From contig JADKHH010000026.1 in NCBI GenBank assembly GCA_016721905.1, positions 124,001 through 188,000 on the forward strand: a DNA stretch of 64,000 bases, read 5' to 3'. The notes under the pieces were generated by a model, which made no database searches, was not told the DNA's origin, and worked only from the letters and a program-made list of their open reading frames with translations. Made by a program: the position numbers and the translations under genes. The DNA comes from Candidatus Opimibacter skivensis. GTDB taxonomy: Bacteria; Bacteroidota; Bacteroidia; Chitinophagales; Saprospiraceae. Positions 46,798 to 56,421 of the stretch are shown in pieces. How positions within the stretch are numbered: position 1 is the first letter of the stretch; every line of letters begins with the position of its first letter.

Positions 46798-47494
46798 AGT
46801 GCAGGCTATTCAATAATCCCTCATAGCAGTCAGGATTTCGCTCATGCGGATTTAAAACAAAAAAAAGCAAACAATTCGACTCCGCTCACTGTGGCTATCC
46901 TGGAAACGGATTTGGAGGTGATCGGGTTATGCCCCTACGGGGCATGTGGGCTTATTCTGGATCTATGCTACCGACCTTGAGCCCCTACGGGGCTATGATA
47001 CCATACACCATGACGAAAAAATAAAAATCCCGTGATTTCGGAAGCATAACGTTTCGCAGAAACGAATGGCTGGAGAAAACAGGGATCGTCCGTACGGACG
47101 AGGGCAAATGAAAAACACAATTACCTGCCAGCGGAAACGGCTGCACAGATCAGTGCCAAGAAAATGCTCTCTTTGATTTTTCGTGCGCGAGTACTGCGAC
47201 CTGCTTATCCACAACCTCTTTCTGCAACTCAATAAACACTTAGATATAATCCAAGCTCAACTTAATTTGGTTTTGATGTGCTAGACATTCAGGTCCCCCT
47301 TTCAGGGGGTAGGGGGTCAGACGAGGGCAAACAACTAATACTCAATCCTTAGAATCTCCTAATTCCAGCCTTCTCCCATCAAACCTTGACATAAGTCAAA
47401 CTTGATCTCCGCATTTCTCCAAAACTTTACGGTCGCAAACGGGCCTGAGCTTGCCTTCACTTTCCAATACACACTTGTACATAATCCTGGTAAG
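46798..47494. repeat. Gene-free stretch with small inverted repeats
   Basis: Two GCCCC-TAC-GGGGC hairpins stand 50 bp apart (46931-46943 and 46981-46993), and CCCCCT-TTC-AGGGGG is at 47295-47309. Frames here (for example 46993-47232 on minus) lack coding character and are not called. Confidence 0.55.
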
Positions 47495-47989
47495 ATGAAA
47501 ATCTACACCCTACATATACTCCTGCTTCTTTCGGCTGTGATGCTGATACCTGCTTGTGATAATCGGGATGCGTGGAGAGCGGAAGGCGACAAGCTAATCT
47601 CCCAGGCCACCATACTGGCACAGCAGCACGATATGCTCAATATCCGGATTGACAGCTTGTGGGACACCACAACGGCAGTACTTGCCACAGCGATACCAGA
47701 AGACTTCCCTCCTACGGACCGCGAGATATTCCTCCATGCACGCAATGCTGATCACATCCGCATGTTTATGTCCTTCAAGACGCTCGACACTGAAACGCAG
47801 GCACTCGTCGACAGCGCAGGTCGCTATGATGAGATGATCGCGGGACAGTTGCGGATACTGCAGCAACAACGACAAGTATTCGAAAAACAAAAATTAGAGT
47901 TTCTCCAAAAAATAGCCGGCACGACCCCTGAAGACTTCAGGTATTATGCGGATCAATTTCACATGATTGCGGACAGTGCTCCTAAATAA
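47495..47989 (+). CDS. Small coiled-coil lipoprotein, unknown function
   Basis: The 164-residue protein has a lipobox (VMLIPAC) followed by a mainly helical, charged region with heptad-like stretches (RILQQQRQVFEKQKLEFLQK). No family was recognised. It lies 24 bp before the haloperoxidase-like lipoprotein gene and is probably co-transcribed with it. The ATG at 47495 directly starts the signal peptide. Confidence 0.7.
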   Translation: MKIYTLHILLLLSAVMLIPACDNRDAWRAEGDKLISQATILAQQHDMLNIRIDSLWDTTTAVLATAIPEDFPPTDREIFLHARNADHIRMFMSFKTLDTETQALVDSAGRYDEMIAGQLRILQQQRQVFEKQKLEFLQKIAGTTPEDFRYYADQFHMIADSAPK

Positions 47990-48013
47990 ATCTCTCATCT
48001 AAATCATATATTC

Positions 48014-49402
48014 ATGAACAACAAACTACACCTCTTTGGAAAATGGATCTTTGCGTCCATACTCATGGTCTCCTTCCTGACAGCATGCCAGGACGAAGAT
48101 CCCGCTATCACCACCGATCAATCAACAGCGTCGTATGACAATGAAGTGGTCATCAAATGGAATGACCTCATCCTTGAAGTAGAACGTTACACACCAGGAT
48201 ACCTGCCTCCGGTAGCTGCACGCTCACTAGCCTATATCGGATTGGCCGCATACGAGACCGCCATTCCGGGGATGCCTGATCACAAATCACTCGGCGATTA
48301 TTATGCAGGCCTGGATCTGCCGGCAGCAAATCCAAAAATCAATTACCACTACCCCACAGCTATCAATGCAGCGTATGCAAGCATGATCAGCAGGCTATAT
48401 CCCACGATTCCTGCTGCACAGTTTTCTGACATGGTGACACTGCAAAATTATTTCAACAGCAAATATGAATCCGACGTAACACCCGAAGTGTTTGGAGCCT
48501 CTGTGGCATGGGGAGAATCTATTGCTGATGCTGTCTATACATGGTCCACTTCCGATCCTGCCGGCCATGAAGGATATCTACGTCCTTTTGATCCGTCGTA
48601 TGTACCTCCTGCAGGTGCGGGTCGTTGGCAGCCGACTTATCCAAACTTCGGACATGCGCTATTACCACATTGGGGTGATGTGCGGATGTTTGCTGCATCG
48701 CCGGATGATAAATGTGAAGATCCACTTCCGTATAGCACCGATGAGAGCAGTGAATTTTATGTGCAAGCTAAAGAGACAGAAAACAAAATCAATCTGATCC
48801 GTCAGGGATTGAATCATGAAGACAAGTGGATCGCGCAGTTCTGGAGCGATGACTGCGCCGCACTTACCTTTTCTCCTGCAGGTCGATGGATGGCGATAGC
48901 AAACCAGGCATTGATCAGTACCAAAGCGGACCTGGCCAAGGCGGTCATCGTGCAAGCTAAAGTCGGCATGGCTGTCTGTGATGCAGGCATTCGTTGCTGG
49001 AGCGAGAAATATAGATTTAATCTGCTACGTCCTGTTGACTACATCCGCAATGTGATGGGCCATACGGACTGGAATACGATCATGTGTCCGGATGGTGCAG
49101 GACAGTTCTTTACACCACAGTTTCCTACATATCCTTCTGGCCACGGTACATTTGGTGCAGCAGCGGCAGAAGTGTTGACTGCGGAATTCGGGCAGCATTT
49201 TGTGTTGACGGACAACTGTCATCGTAACCGTTCTGAATTCAATGGCACACCGCGTACGTTCAATAGCTTTTACGAAATGGCACAAGAGAATGCGTATTCA
49301 CGTATACCTATCGGCGTGCATTTCAGGATGGATGCAGAAGCAGCGGTGGATCTGGGTTCGAAAGTAGGAAGGAAAGTGAATGGGTTGCCGTGGGAAAAGT
49401 GA
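48014..49402 (+). CDS. Vanadium-dependent haloperoxidase / PAP2-fold lipoprotein
   Basis: The 462-residue lipoprotein (lipobox FLTAC) is all-helical, with the vanadate/phosphate-binding signature PTYPSGHGTFGAAAAEVL around H377 and the last motif SRIPIGVHFRMDAEAAVDLG, which supplies the Arg-x5-His pair. The RPVDYIRNV segment before it is a common VHPO feature. Homologous enzymes oxidise halides with hydrogen peroxide or act as phosphatases; the sequence alone does not distinguish them. A terminator lies 80 bp downstream. Confidence 0.88.
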   Translation: MNNKLHLFGKWIFASILMVSFLTACQDEDPAITTDQSTASYDNEVVIKWNDLILEVERYTPGYLPPVAARSLAYIGLAAYETAIPGMPDHKSLGDYYAGLDLPAANPKINYHYPTAINAAYASMISRLYPTIPAAQFSDMVTLQNYFNSKYESDVTPEVFGASVAWGESIADAVYTWSTSDPAGHEGYLRPFDPSYVPPAGAGRWQPTYPNFGHALLPHWGDVRMFAASPDDKCEDPLPYSTDESSEFYVQAKETENKINLIRQGLNHEDKWIAQFWSDDCAALTFSPAGRWMAIANQALISTKADLAKAVIVQAKVGMAVCDAGIRCWSEKYRFNLLRPVDYIRNVMGHTDWNTIMCPDGAGQFFTPQFPTYPSGHGTFGAAAAEVLTAEFGQHFVLTDNCHRNRSEFNGTPRTFNSFYEMAQENAYSRIPIGVHFRMDAEAAVDLGSKVGRKVNGLPWEK

Positions 49403-49404
49403 GA

Positions 49405-49460
49405 TGTGAGGTGTGAATTGTGAGTTGTGAGTGTGAATTGTGAGGTGTGAGTTGTGAGTT
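49405..49460. repeat. 'gtgaattgtgag' tandem repeat after haloperoxidase gene
   Basis: 7-14 bp units of gtgagttgtgag/gtgaattgtgag type follow the stop codon. Confidence 0.7.
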
Positions 49461-49482
49461 TAAATGAAACGTTGTTTAGTGG

Positions 49483-49520
49483 GCAGCAGTTGTAGTTGAG
49501 GACAGCTGCTGCTTTTTTTT
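49483..49520 (+). terminator. Rho-independent terminator
   Basis: GCAGCAG (49483-49489) pairs with CTGCTGC (49506-49512), followed by eight T. It ends the lipoprotein/haloperoxidase transcript. Confidence 0.8.
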
Positions 49521-49714
49521 AGAAAACCAATGTTGGGCTTAGGTTGTACCTAAGTCCGCGTACGACAAATCAAAGAAAGCACGTTCAGGGCAATGTCATT
49601 TGAGACGTTTTTAACGTCAGGTAACTAACATATGCTATTCCCCATGAGTCCCACTACTTGAAAGTAGTGGCTATTCAATTTTCCTGCCTTGCAGGCAGGG
49701 TCTCGCATGGAATG

Positions 49715-49967
49715 GTCGTTTCGGCTCCGCTCAACGACCGAAACTTTTACTCGGAGCACTGATTCTTTTTAATTCTTCACTAGACACAGCTCCTACGTGA
49801 GGACGTTTCGGCTCCGCTCAACGTCTTGAAAATAGTAACATTGAATCATTGAAGTCGTCGAGCGGAGCCGAGACGACGAGCGTGAAATTTTTCGAATGGG
49901 TAATAGTTAAAAAAATCAGGCTGTGTCATGGGTAAAGATTCCGGTCGTTGAGCGGAGCCGAAACGAC
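49715..49967. mobile_element. MITE-like element, copy 3 (best preserved, 253 bp)
   Basis: Perfect 26-bp terminal inverted repeats at 49715-49740 and 49942-49967 enclose the shared internal modules. The element is flanked on both sides by a roughly 42-bp direct repeat containing ttcctgccttgcaggcagg (49669-49710 and 49976-50019). It carries no gene, so it would need a transposase from elsewhere. Confidence 0.8.
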
Positions 49968-50068
49968 ATATGGAAGGCTATTCAATTTTCCTGCCTTGCA
50001 GGCAGGTTCTCGCTCATGGGGATATAAGTTAAAGACAAGGTCAGTAAGATTTTACTATCTTCAATTCC

Positions 50069-50785
50069 ATGCCAGATCAATCCTCATCGCTGTCCAAAAT
50101 CACCCGCCCCTACCTCTTCCGCAACGGGGCTATGATCCATGACCTACCGGAAAAAGACAGCAAGATCATCAACGAAAGTGCAAAACCAAAACTGCTGAAG
50201 CGTGGTGAGGTATTATTTAAGCAAGGCACTGTGCCTCGCAGTGTCGTGTGGCTGATCTCGGGCAAGGCAAAGATATTCCAGGAGACACCTGGTGGTCAGC
50301 GACAGACGGTGTATATCTATTCGGATGGTGACCTGATCGGATATCGACAACTCATCGCCGGAGAAGTACATCCTGTCTCTGCCATACTGCTTGAAGATTC
50401 GACGATCATGTTGATACCGGCCGGCACCTTTAAAGGATTGATTGATACCTCACCCAAATTTGCACGCAATGTACTTTCTGCGCTGGCGCGTGACTTTACC
50501 GTGTGGATGAACCGCATGACAGTGTTCACAAAATTTCCGGTCAAGCGCAGATTGATTCTGGCACTCCTGATCTTGCATGAACAATACCGCATCTCCGGCT
50601 CTCCTCCCGGCGTGATCACCATCACCCGCACCGAGCTCTCTGAATATGTCGGTGCCTCCCTGGAGACGGTTGTGAGAGTGTTGAATACTTTAAAGACGAA
50701 AGACCTTGTTCAGATCAATGGCAGGCGGATACTGATCAAGGATATAGAGGAGATGGTGATGATGATGGAGGGAGAGGAGGTGTGA
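50069..50785 (+). CDS. Crp/Fnr family transcriptional regulator
   Basis: The 238-residue protein has an N-terminal cyclic-nucleotide-binding-like beta-roll (about 20-145, LKRGEVLFKQGTVPRSVVWL … GDLIGYRQLI) and a C-terminal Crp-type winged helix whose recognition helix is in ITRTELSEYVGASLETVVRVL (about 190-215). The phosphate-binding-cassette arginine expected for cAMP binding is not clear, and there are no Fnr-type cysteine clusters, so the signal is unknown. It lies between two MITE copies and downstream of a 42-bp direct repeat that is near its start. Confidence 0.92.
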   Translation: MPDQSSSLSKITRPYLFRNGAMIHDLPEKDSKIINESAKPKLLKRGEVLFKQGTVPRSVVWLISGKAKIFQETPGGQRQTVYIYSDGDLIGYRQLIAGEVHPVSAILLEDSTIMLIPAGTFKGLIDTSPKFARNVLSALARDFTVWMNRMTVFTKFPVKRRLILALLILHEQYRISGSPPGVITITRTELSEYVGASLETVVRVLNTLKTKDLVQINGRRILIKDIEEMVMMMEGEEV

Positions 50786-50798
50786 GTGCTATGGAGTG

Positions 50799-51237
50799 GT
50801 CGTTTCGACTCCGCTCAACGACCGGGACTCTTACGCGGAGCACAGATTCTTTTTAATTCTACAATAGCAACAGTTCCTGCCGATTGACGTTTCGACTTCG
50901 CTCAACGTCTTGGAAAGTGTTACGATGAAACAAGGAAGTCGTCGAGCGGACCATGCATTGTAGTTTCGACTACTTCGACTCCGCTCAGCACAAGTCCGTT
51001 CTCAACGACCGGGCTTATTACGCGGCGCACAGATTCTTTTTGATTCATCACTAGAAACAGGGTCTGCTCAATGACGTTTCGGCTCCGCTCAACGTCTTGA
51101 AAACTTATACCATGAAACAATGAAAACGTCGAGCGAAGCCGAGACGTCGAGCAGAGTGGTTTTGGAATGGGTAGTAGTCAAAAAATCAGGCTGTGTCATG
51201 GGTAAGGATTCCGGTCGTTGAGCGGAGTCGAAACGAC
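50799..51237. mobile_element. MITE-like element, copy 4 (internally duplicated, 439 bp)
   Basis: Perfect 26-bp terminal inverted repeats (50799-50824 and 51212-51237) differ from those of copy 3 by one base, and the change is mirrored at both ends (cgactcc/ggagtcg). The inside holds two copies of the 'gcacagattctttttaattc' module, consistent with one element inserted in another or a tandem duplication. Confidence 0.78.
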
Positions 51238-51269
51238 ATCACGAGCAGTCAGTATCTCGCTCGTAGGGA

Positions 51270-52976
51270 TTACATCTTGATAATCTTCGTTACAGTCACG
51301 AGCCTATCCTCCCCAATCGCCTTCAAAAAATAAATACCAGCTGGCTGGGAGGAGATGTCAATAACATGTCTTGTGTCAAAGACAGAAGTCGACAATATCT
51401 TTTTACCGTCTGTCGCAAATATTTCAATTCTTATTCTTTTATCAGCAGCGTCGATTTCGAGGAGGCCACTGGTGGGATTTGGATATACAGATATGATTGC
51501 GTTTTCGGAAACATCTTCCATGCCAGTCATGATCGGAGGTGTGATGAAACTGTAGTAAACATCCTGCTCTCCGTTTAAGGTATTGGCCCAGGCCAGATGG
51601 GCGCCGGTATTGCTGGAGATCATATCGAAGTAATCACCCATTTTGTTCTGTCTGGGATATCCCCTGTGTGGATCGAAAGAGTCGGAAAGTTTTTCGTTGG
51701 GACTCCAGGTAGTGCCCTCATCGATGGAATAGGAATAGTAAAGTGCGGAACTATCCGAGCCCGGATGATCACGGGTGTCGAGCCAGATGACATCGATCCT
51801 TCCGTTGGGTGCGACGGACATGGTGCCAAACCATTGTGTGTTTGTTGATGATGCATCATCGTTCACTTTGGTCGGTGTTGTATTCCAATGCATGCCGCCG
51901 TCGCTACTCTTGTTAAACATCACATCAGCCTGATCCGAACTCATGAAGGGCTCGATAGAAGCGAGCACATATACATTATGCTGACCCGGCCCGTTTGAAC
52001 GATCTACATCGATCGAGATCTGTCCGGCAATGCCTTTAGGGTTTATGTTCGGACGATATACAATATATCCTCCTAACTCAACGGTTGAAACAGATGTCCA
52101 TGTGGTACTGCGTGCCGGATTTTGCGCGTCAACAGATTTAGCTACCAGGATCCTCCCCGGAACAATACTCTTGCCGGATACATAGAGTTCGCCATTAATG
52201 CCTACTGCTTGCGTACCCCAATACAAATCTTCAGGTAAGATAGAGCATGTATCAAAACTACTTCCACCATCGGTCGACCGGGTGAAAAAGCCAGGTGGAC
52301 AATGACTGTAATAAGAAGTCCAGGAAGAATAAATATTCCCCTCGCCCATTCCACCACTGCGATCGATCGTCATCCATTGTTTATCACCACCTCCCATATA
52401 GACTCCGGTATTCCAGCTAACTCCTGCGTCCCCGCTTTTGTACACATAGCATGGATATTCGTCTGTGGGCTGAGAAGCCAGGCTATTGTAATAAAAATTG
52501 CCGGCGTTATCGTAATCCAGCACAGGATCGGAATGAAACACACCGGGATCAATGGCGCCCGGGAACGTCCATGCTTGTCCGCCGTCAGAACTATACCCAT
52601 AACCAGCCTGTCGGAAATTACTGTTTACGTTGTCGAACTGTCTCCAGCCGATGACGATTTCATTTTCGTTTAATGGATTGACGGCGATGCTTGGTTCGTT
52701 GGCGGCATCGCCCAGGATATTCTTTTGGTTTGGGCTAACGTTTACCTGGCGGGTAAATATTTCGGTGTTACTATTGCGAGAATGAGATCGTCCATCATAC
52801 CTGTATGCAGGGGAAAGATTTTTATTGTTGTATGCATTGGGCAGATATGGGTCATCCTGCTTTTCATAGGCTTCCCTGTCATTAGGAGGAATAGGTGGCT
52901 CCCACTGCTGCGCGTCACATAGAAAGGGAAGGAGGAGGGTGATGCTGAGAAATGGAAATACAGTTCTAAATTTCAT
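51270..52976 (-). CDS. T9SS-exported BNR/sialidase-like propeller protein
   Basis: The 568-residue secreted protein has a signal peptide (…LLLPFLCDAQ) and several Asp-box (S-x-D-x-G-x-x-W) motifs such as SSDGGQAWTF, STDGGSSF and SSDGGMHWN, which mark BNR/sialidase-type beta-propeller blades. A T9SS sorting domain closes it (ISVYPNPTSGLLEIDA … KIIKM). The Arg triad and Tyr/Glu pair of true sialidases were not identified, so an enzyme activity is not claimed; many such proteins are non-catalytic. Confidence 0.88.
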   Translation of the reverse strand: MKFRTVFPFLSITLLLPFLCDAQQWEPPIPPNDREAYEKQDDPYLPNAYNNKNLSPAYRYDGRSHSRNSNTEIFTRQVNVSPNQKNILGDAANEPSIAVNPLNENEIVIGWRQFDNVNSNFRQAGYGYSSDGGQAWTFPGAIDPGVFHSDPVLDYDNAGNFYYNSLASQPTDEYPCYVYKSGDAGVSWNTGVYMGGGDKQWMTIDRSGGMGEGNIYSSWTSYYSHCPPGFFTRSTDGGSSFDTCSILPEDLYWGTQAVGINGELYVSGKSIVPGRILVAKSVDAQNPARSTTWTSVSTVELGGYIVYRPNINPKGIAGQISIDVDRSNGPGQHNVYVLASIEPFMSSDQADVMFNKSSDGGMHWNTTPTKVNDDASSTNTQWFGTMSVAPNGRIDVIWLDTRDHPGSDSSALYYSYSIDEGTTWSPNEKLSDSFDPHRGYPRQNKMGDYFDMISSNTGAHLAWANTLNGEQDVYYSFITPPIMTGMEDVSENAIISVYPNPTSGLLEIDAADKRIRIEIFATDGKKILSTSVFDTRHVIDISSQPAGIYFLKAIGEDRLVTVTKIIKM

Positions 52977-53225
52977 AGCGATGGGCTGAGGGGGTTTAAC
53001 TTTTACTCAATTTTATATCAGTAAATCTAATTGATTGTCTTGTTTCCGAATGTACGGATTGGGCTATAATCAGCGGATACTATAATGAAGAATGTCGCTC
53101 CAAGGACAAAAGTTTTGATTTTTGAATGCGGGTTCAAGCGGTAACTAAGCCTTCAAACGGGTCCTAAATATGAAATCTTGCAATGTTATAGTTCTTTGCA
53201 AAATCCAAAATTTAGAGCATTGCAC

Positions 53226-53459
53226 TTACATAAATTCACTGAAAAATAAACTATATATAATAGCATAAATACAATACAATAGTAAGATGGTTGATACAGG
53301 TATATCTAAAAATATAAGTCTTCTATAGGTTTTTCTGTTAGCTACTTTATATTCCTTTAGTTGTTTCAAATCCGATATGAGTATTAACACAAACAATGGT
53401 ATTCCCAAAATGGCTATCATCAATAAAATACCGGCTCCCATAGCAGCTTGCAAAATCAT
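53226..53459 (-). CDS. Small membrane protein with two helices, unknown
   Basis: The 77-residue frame has two strong hydrophobic segments (about 2-25 and 50-73) separated by a charged linker (SDLKQLKEYKVANRKTYRR). Length and composition fit a small real membrane protein, but no family was recognised. It marks the edge of the AT-rich island and follows the broken nuclease gene on the same strand. Confidence 0.45.
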   Translation of the reverse strand: MILQAAMGAGILLMIAILGIPLFVLILISDLKQLKEYKVANRKTYRRLIFLDIPVSTILLLYCIYAIIYSLFFSEFM

Positions 53460-53510
53460 ACTCTATTTCTGCTTAAGACTGTTGAAATCATTTAATTTCT
53501 TGATTAGCTA

Positions 53511-55481
53511 TCATTGGTTCACGAAGGACAGTTTCATCACCACGTTCCCACAGAACAGCACATGAAAGTCTCCGTTTTTCAAAGTATCTATCCAATCTGG
53601 AACTGAATAGCTAGAATCCATTTTAGAAACATACTTATTCGCAAATTCAAACTTATTATTATTAGCATCAAAAAAGTTATCCAATAGCTTCTGTTTACTT
53701 GGCGATAAATCTAAAGCAAAGTAACTAGCTTCTTCAGATGGGTCATGAATATCACGTATAATACTTTCTATTTCAGGATGAGCATCACTGGAATTCTAAC
53801 AAAGTCTCAACGAAAAGCTTTCCATTGAGTGCTCTTCAATTTCTGTTTTTGGTGATACAGGATTAGAGTCAATTTTCACTAATATAGTTTTTTTCTATCC
53901 TTTTCACTATTTACAATTCTGTAACACAAAAGATTATTAAGTTCATCTCTTGTTTGGTATTGAACAAGTTCAGTATCCGTATCTGATACTAAGATAACTT
54001 TGCCTTGAATCTCCTTCCTGAAATCTTCATATGCCACTTGCAAATTGTTGTAAATTCTTTTAATCTCCGTTGCTCCACCAACAGGTATTATCCTTAATTT
54101 TTTATCGCGTTTAATATCTTCAAAATACTTCTCAAAGTATATTCTCTCCGAAGAGCCTTCACAAATTAGCCAATTGAATGGCTCATCACTTAGAATACTT
54201 GTCACAATTGATTGAGTGAAATCATTAATACTTTTTAATCTTATATCATAAGGTAGCTTCCCTTTTGACATTCTAATTGTTTGCTTAACGGTCTCTCTGT
54301 AACTATTTACACTAATTAAATCAAATACGTGACCTTTGTCATTTTTGGAAATAACACTAACGCAACCATCCTCAACTGTGGGAATGAATCCATACCAATG
54401 TGTCGTAAAAAGTAATTGCTTGCATAACAAACTTACTTCATAAAGTTTGTTGAATTGATCATAATACTGACATATGCAAAGATGATTCAGGCTCGTCAAT
54501 AGCCAATACAATATTCTTTGTGTCATTTCGATAGCTTTTAAAAATGGTAAGCTAATTCAATGATTGCTTTCTGCTTTTCACCGGAACTCAATATTGACAT
54601 TTCCAGCCAATAAGAATCTTCTTTTTATGTAATTTACGTATTTTGAAATAAGCTTCAACTATTAACTGTAAACATCATGCTTTCTTAAGTTAACCTGTCT
54701 CTCACCAACAGTTCTGAAGGAATAATTTTCAAGTACCTCTGCTAACCCATCAATAAATGAATTAAGATTGTTATTTATTTCTTGAATCTTTGCTTGAGGC
54801 ACGCACTTCTCAACAATTTCTGTTAGTGTCTCCCCCATCAATGATTGAATTTCTTTAGTTTCAAGCTGTGCAAAATTCTCAGGATCTATATCTTTAGGAA
54901 TATAAATATACTCCGTTCCGTTTTTAAGTTCTAGAACTAACGGTTCAAACACCTTCAGCTCGGCATCATTCAATCCTTGTTGGGTCCTATCAAATTGTGG
55001 AACTAATATCTCTCCAAGTTTTCTTGTATTGAATATACTCAGGCTCGGCACATTGTCATGGGAGTATCCTAAAGGCAGCAACAAAGTATCATCTTTAGAG
55101 TATTCTCGTTTAAGTATTGCTAATTGTTCTGCGAACACTTTAAATTGATCCCTATTTTGAGATAAAATATCACTTTCTTCAAGCCCCCAAACATAATCAC
55201 TTAGTTTTTTAGCAAGATCAATGTTTTCTTCGCAGATATCACTTAATTTTAGTAAAAATATAGGCACAATATGTGGCCTAGTTGTTGTAAAACCACTTTT
55301 CTTTGTGATAATATTATGATTCCACTGTCTCCCATTAAAAATACTATCCAGAGCTTCTAAAACTGAACTTTTTCCAATCCCATTGTTTCCAACAAGTCCG
55401 CAGAAGCTCTGTCCATAAGTTAGGGAATATAATTAATTCTGAATAAGTTTTAACATTTCTTAATGCTGCTCCAATTATCAT
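53511..55481 (-). pseudogene. OLD-like ATPase with TOPRIM nuclease domain, multiply frameshifted
   Basis: Joining frames restores one protein of about 650 residues. It starts MIIGAALRNVKTYSEL at 55481. Walker A GNNGIGKSS lies near 55370 after a shift at about 55425. A helical insert reads to HDVYS at 54662. The ABC-type signature LSSGEKQKAIIELAY and Walker B NIVLAIDEPESSLH appear in other frames at 54500-54600. A TOPRIM domain follows with LICEGSSER and SDTDTE, and the C-terminal part (…IESIIRDIHDPSEEA to the stop at 53511) needs at least two more shifts. Overcoming-lysogeny (OLD) nucleases are anti-phage ATPase-nucleases. As written it cannot be functional. Confidence 0.75.
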
Positions 55482-55502
55482 ATTAATTTATTGAGTATAA
55501 TG

Positions 55503-56208
55503 TTATATAGCTTTGACATATTCAATTTTTAGAGTATTCTTTCTCAGCCCCCTCAATATCATATTCACATGGATATAACTCTTCCCCAATTCAATGGCAC
55601 ATTGCTTTGCTGAGGGATATATTTCTCCTGTCTCAATATTATGAACCTTCTTTGAAGAATGGTGCAATTCTTGGGAAATCCCAAACATATAGTTTTTTTG
55701 CCCTAGCTTGGATTGACGTATCTTATCTTTAGTATTATCGCTCTTATGTTTACCGATCATACCAAGTGGACCCAACCTCAAGGACTCTTTTACTCTTCCT
55801 GTTACAGATTTACCAATTCTATTTCTTTGGGCCTGTTTTAAAGCCTCCATCTGACTCTCGGATTGTCCTCGATTTATTGCAGCCTTACTTTTTAATGATC
55901 TCACTTCCTCTGTATCCTTAAGTCCCAGATTTGATTGAGCCAAATTTCTTATGTTATATTTTGGCTTAATGAGGTCCATATAATATTGCTCTCTAGTAAT
56001 AAGCAGAGTCTTATCCTCCAGAATTTCAAGAAATACTATTTCAAATATTTCTTCACCATACTTGTTCCAAGCCTTGAAGTGGAATATGCTTCGATTTGTT
56101 ATTTCTCAATAAGGAAATATGCTGAGTTATCCTTTTTTTAAGATTTACAGCACTACCAATATAGCAGTCACCAGTTTGCTTATTTAATATTTTATAAATA
56201 CCATGCAT
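55503..56208 (-). pseudogene. GIY-YIG homing-type endonuclease with NUMOD motifs, frameshifted
   Basis: The N-terminal frame from 56208 reads MHGIYKILNKQTGDCYIGSA, the GIY-YIG catalytic signature, with LKKRITQH after it. A shift near 56076-56090 moves to FKAWNKYGEEIFEIVFLE and on into the long frame ending at 55503. That frame has the NUMOD3 DNA-binding motif (GKHKSDNTKDKIRQSKLG) and a NUMOD1 motif (NIETGEIYPSAKQCAIELG). Such enzymes are usually coded by introns or mobile in phage and organelle genomes. It lies between the broken OLD gene and the decayed partner gene, in AT-rich DNA. Confidence 0.75.
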
Positions 56209-56421
56209 GATTCGGAATTGGCTATAACGCTGAAGTATGCTCGAAGGCAGGCCGACTCAGTTGAGGCTGTCCTCGGGGTTCCTTTGTCCAAATTTACGTC
56301 TTCATTCTCAATGTTGATAGCCCTGCTTACGAGCATCTAATGTTAGCTGATGCTGCAGTTCTCTTCCTCCAGCAAAATGTACATATTTTAGTCACTTTAC
56401 CAACAAAACACTGTTTGCATA
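56209..56421. other. AT-rich spacer without recognisable gene
   Basis: No frame or repeat stands out. It separates the GIY-YIG pseudogene from the decayed partner gene. Confidence 0.4.

Noticed and set aside
46993..47232. 79-codon frame on minus
   Set aside because: Its composition is not protein-like, no start context is seen and it overlaps hairpin repeats.
49706..49975. Five-base target-site duplication (atgga) at MITE copy 3
   Set aside because: The same 'atgga' match is part of longer 42-bp direct repeats on both sides, and the other copies show no matching flanks.
53511..55481. Gabija system (GajA)
   Set aside because: The ATPase-TOPRIM layout fits OLD proteins in general, but no GajB-like helicase gene is adjacent.
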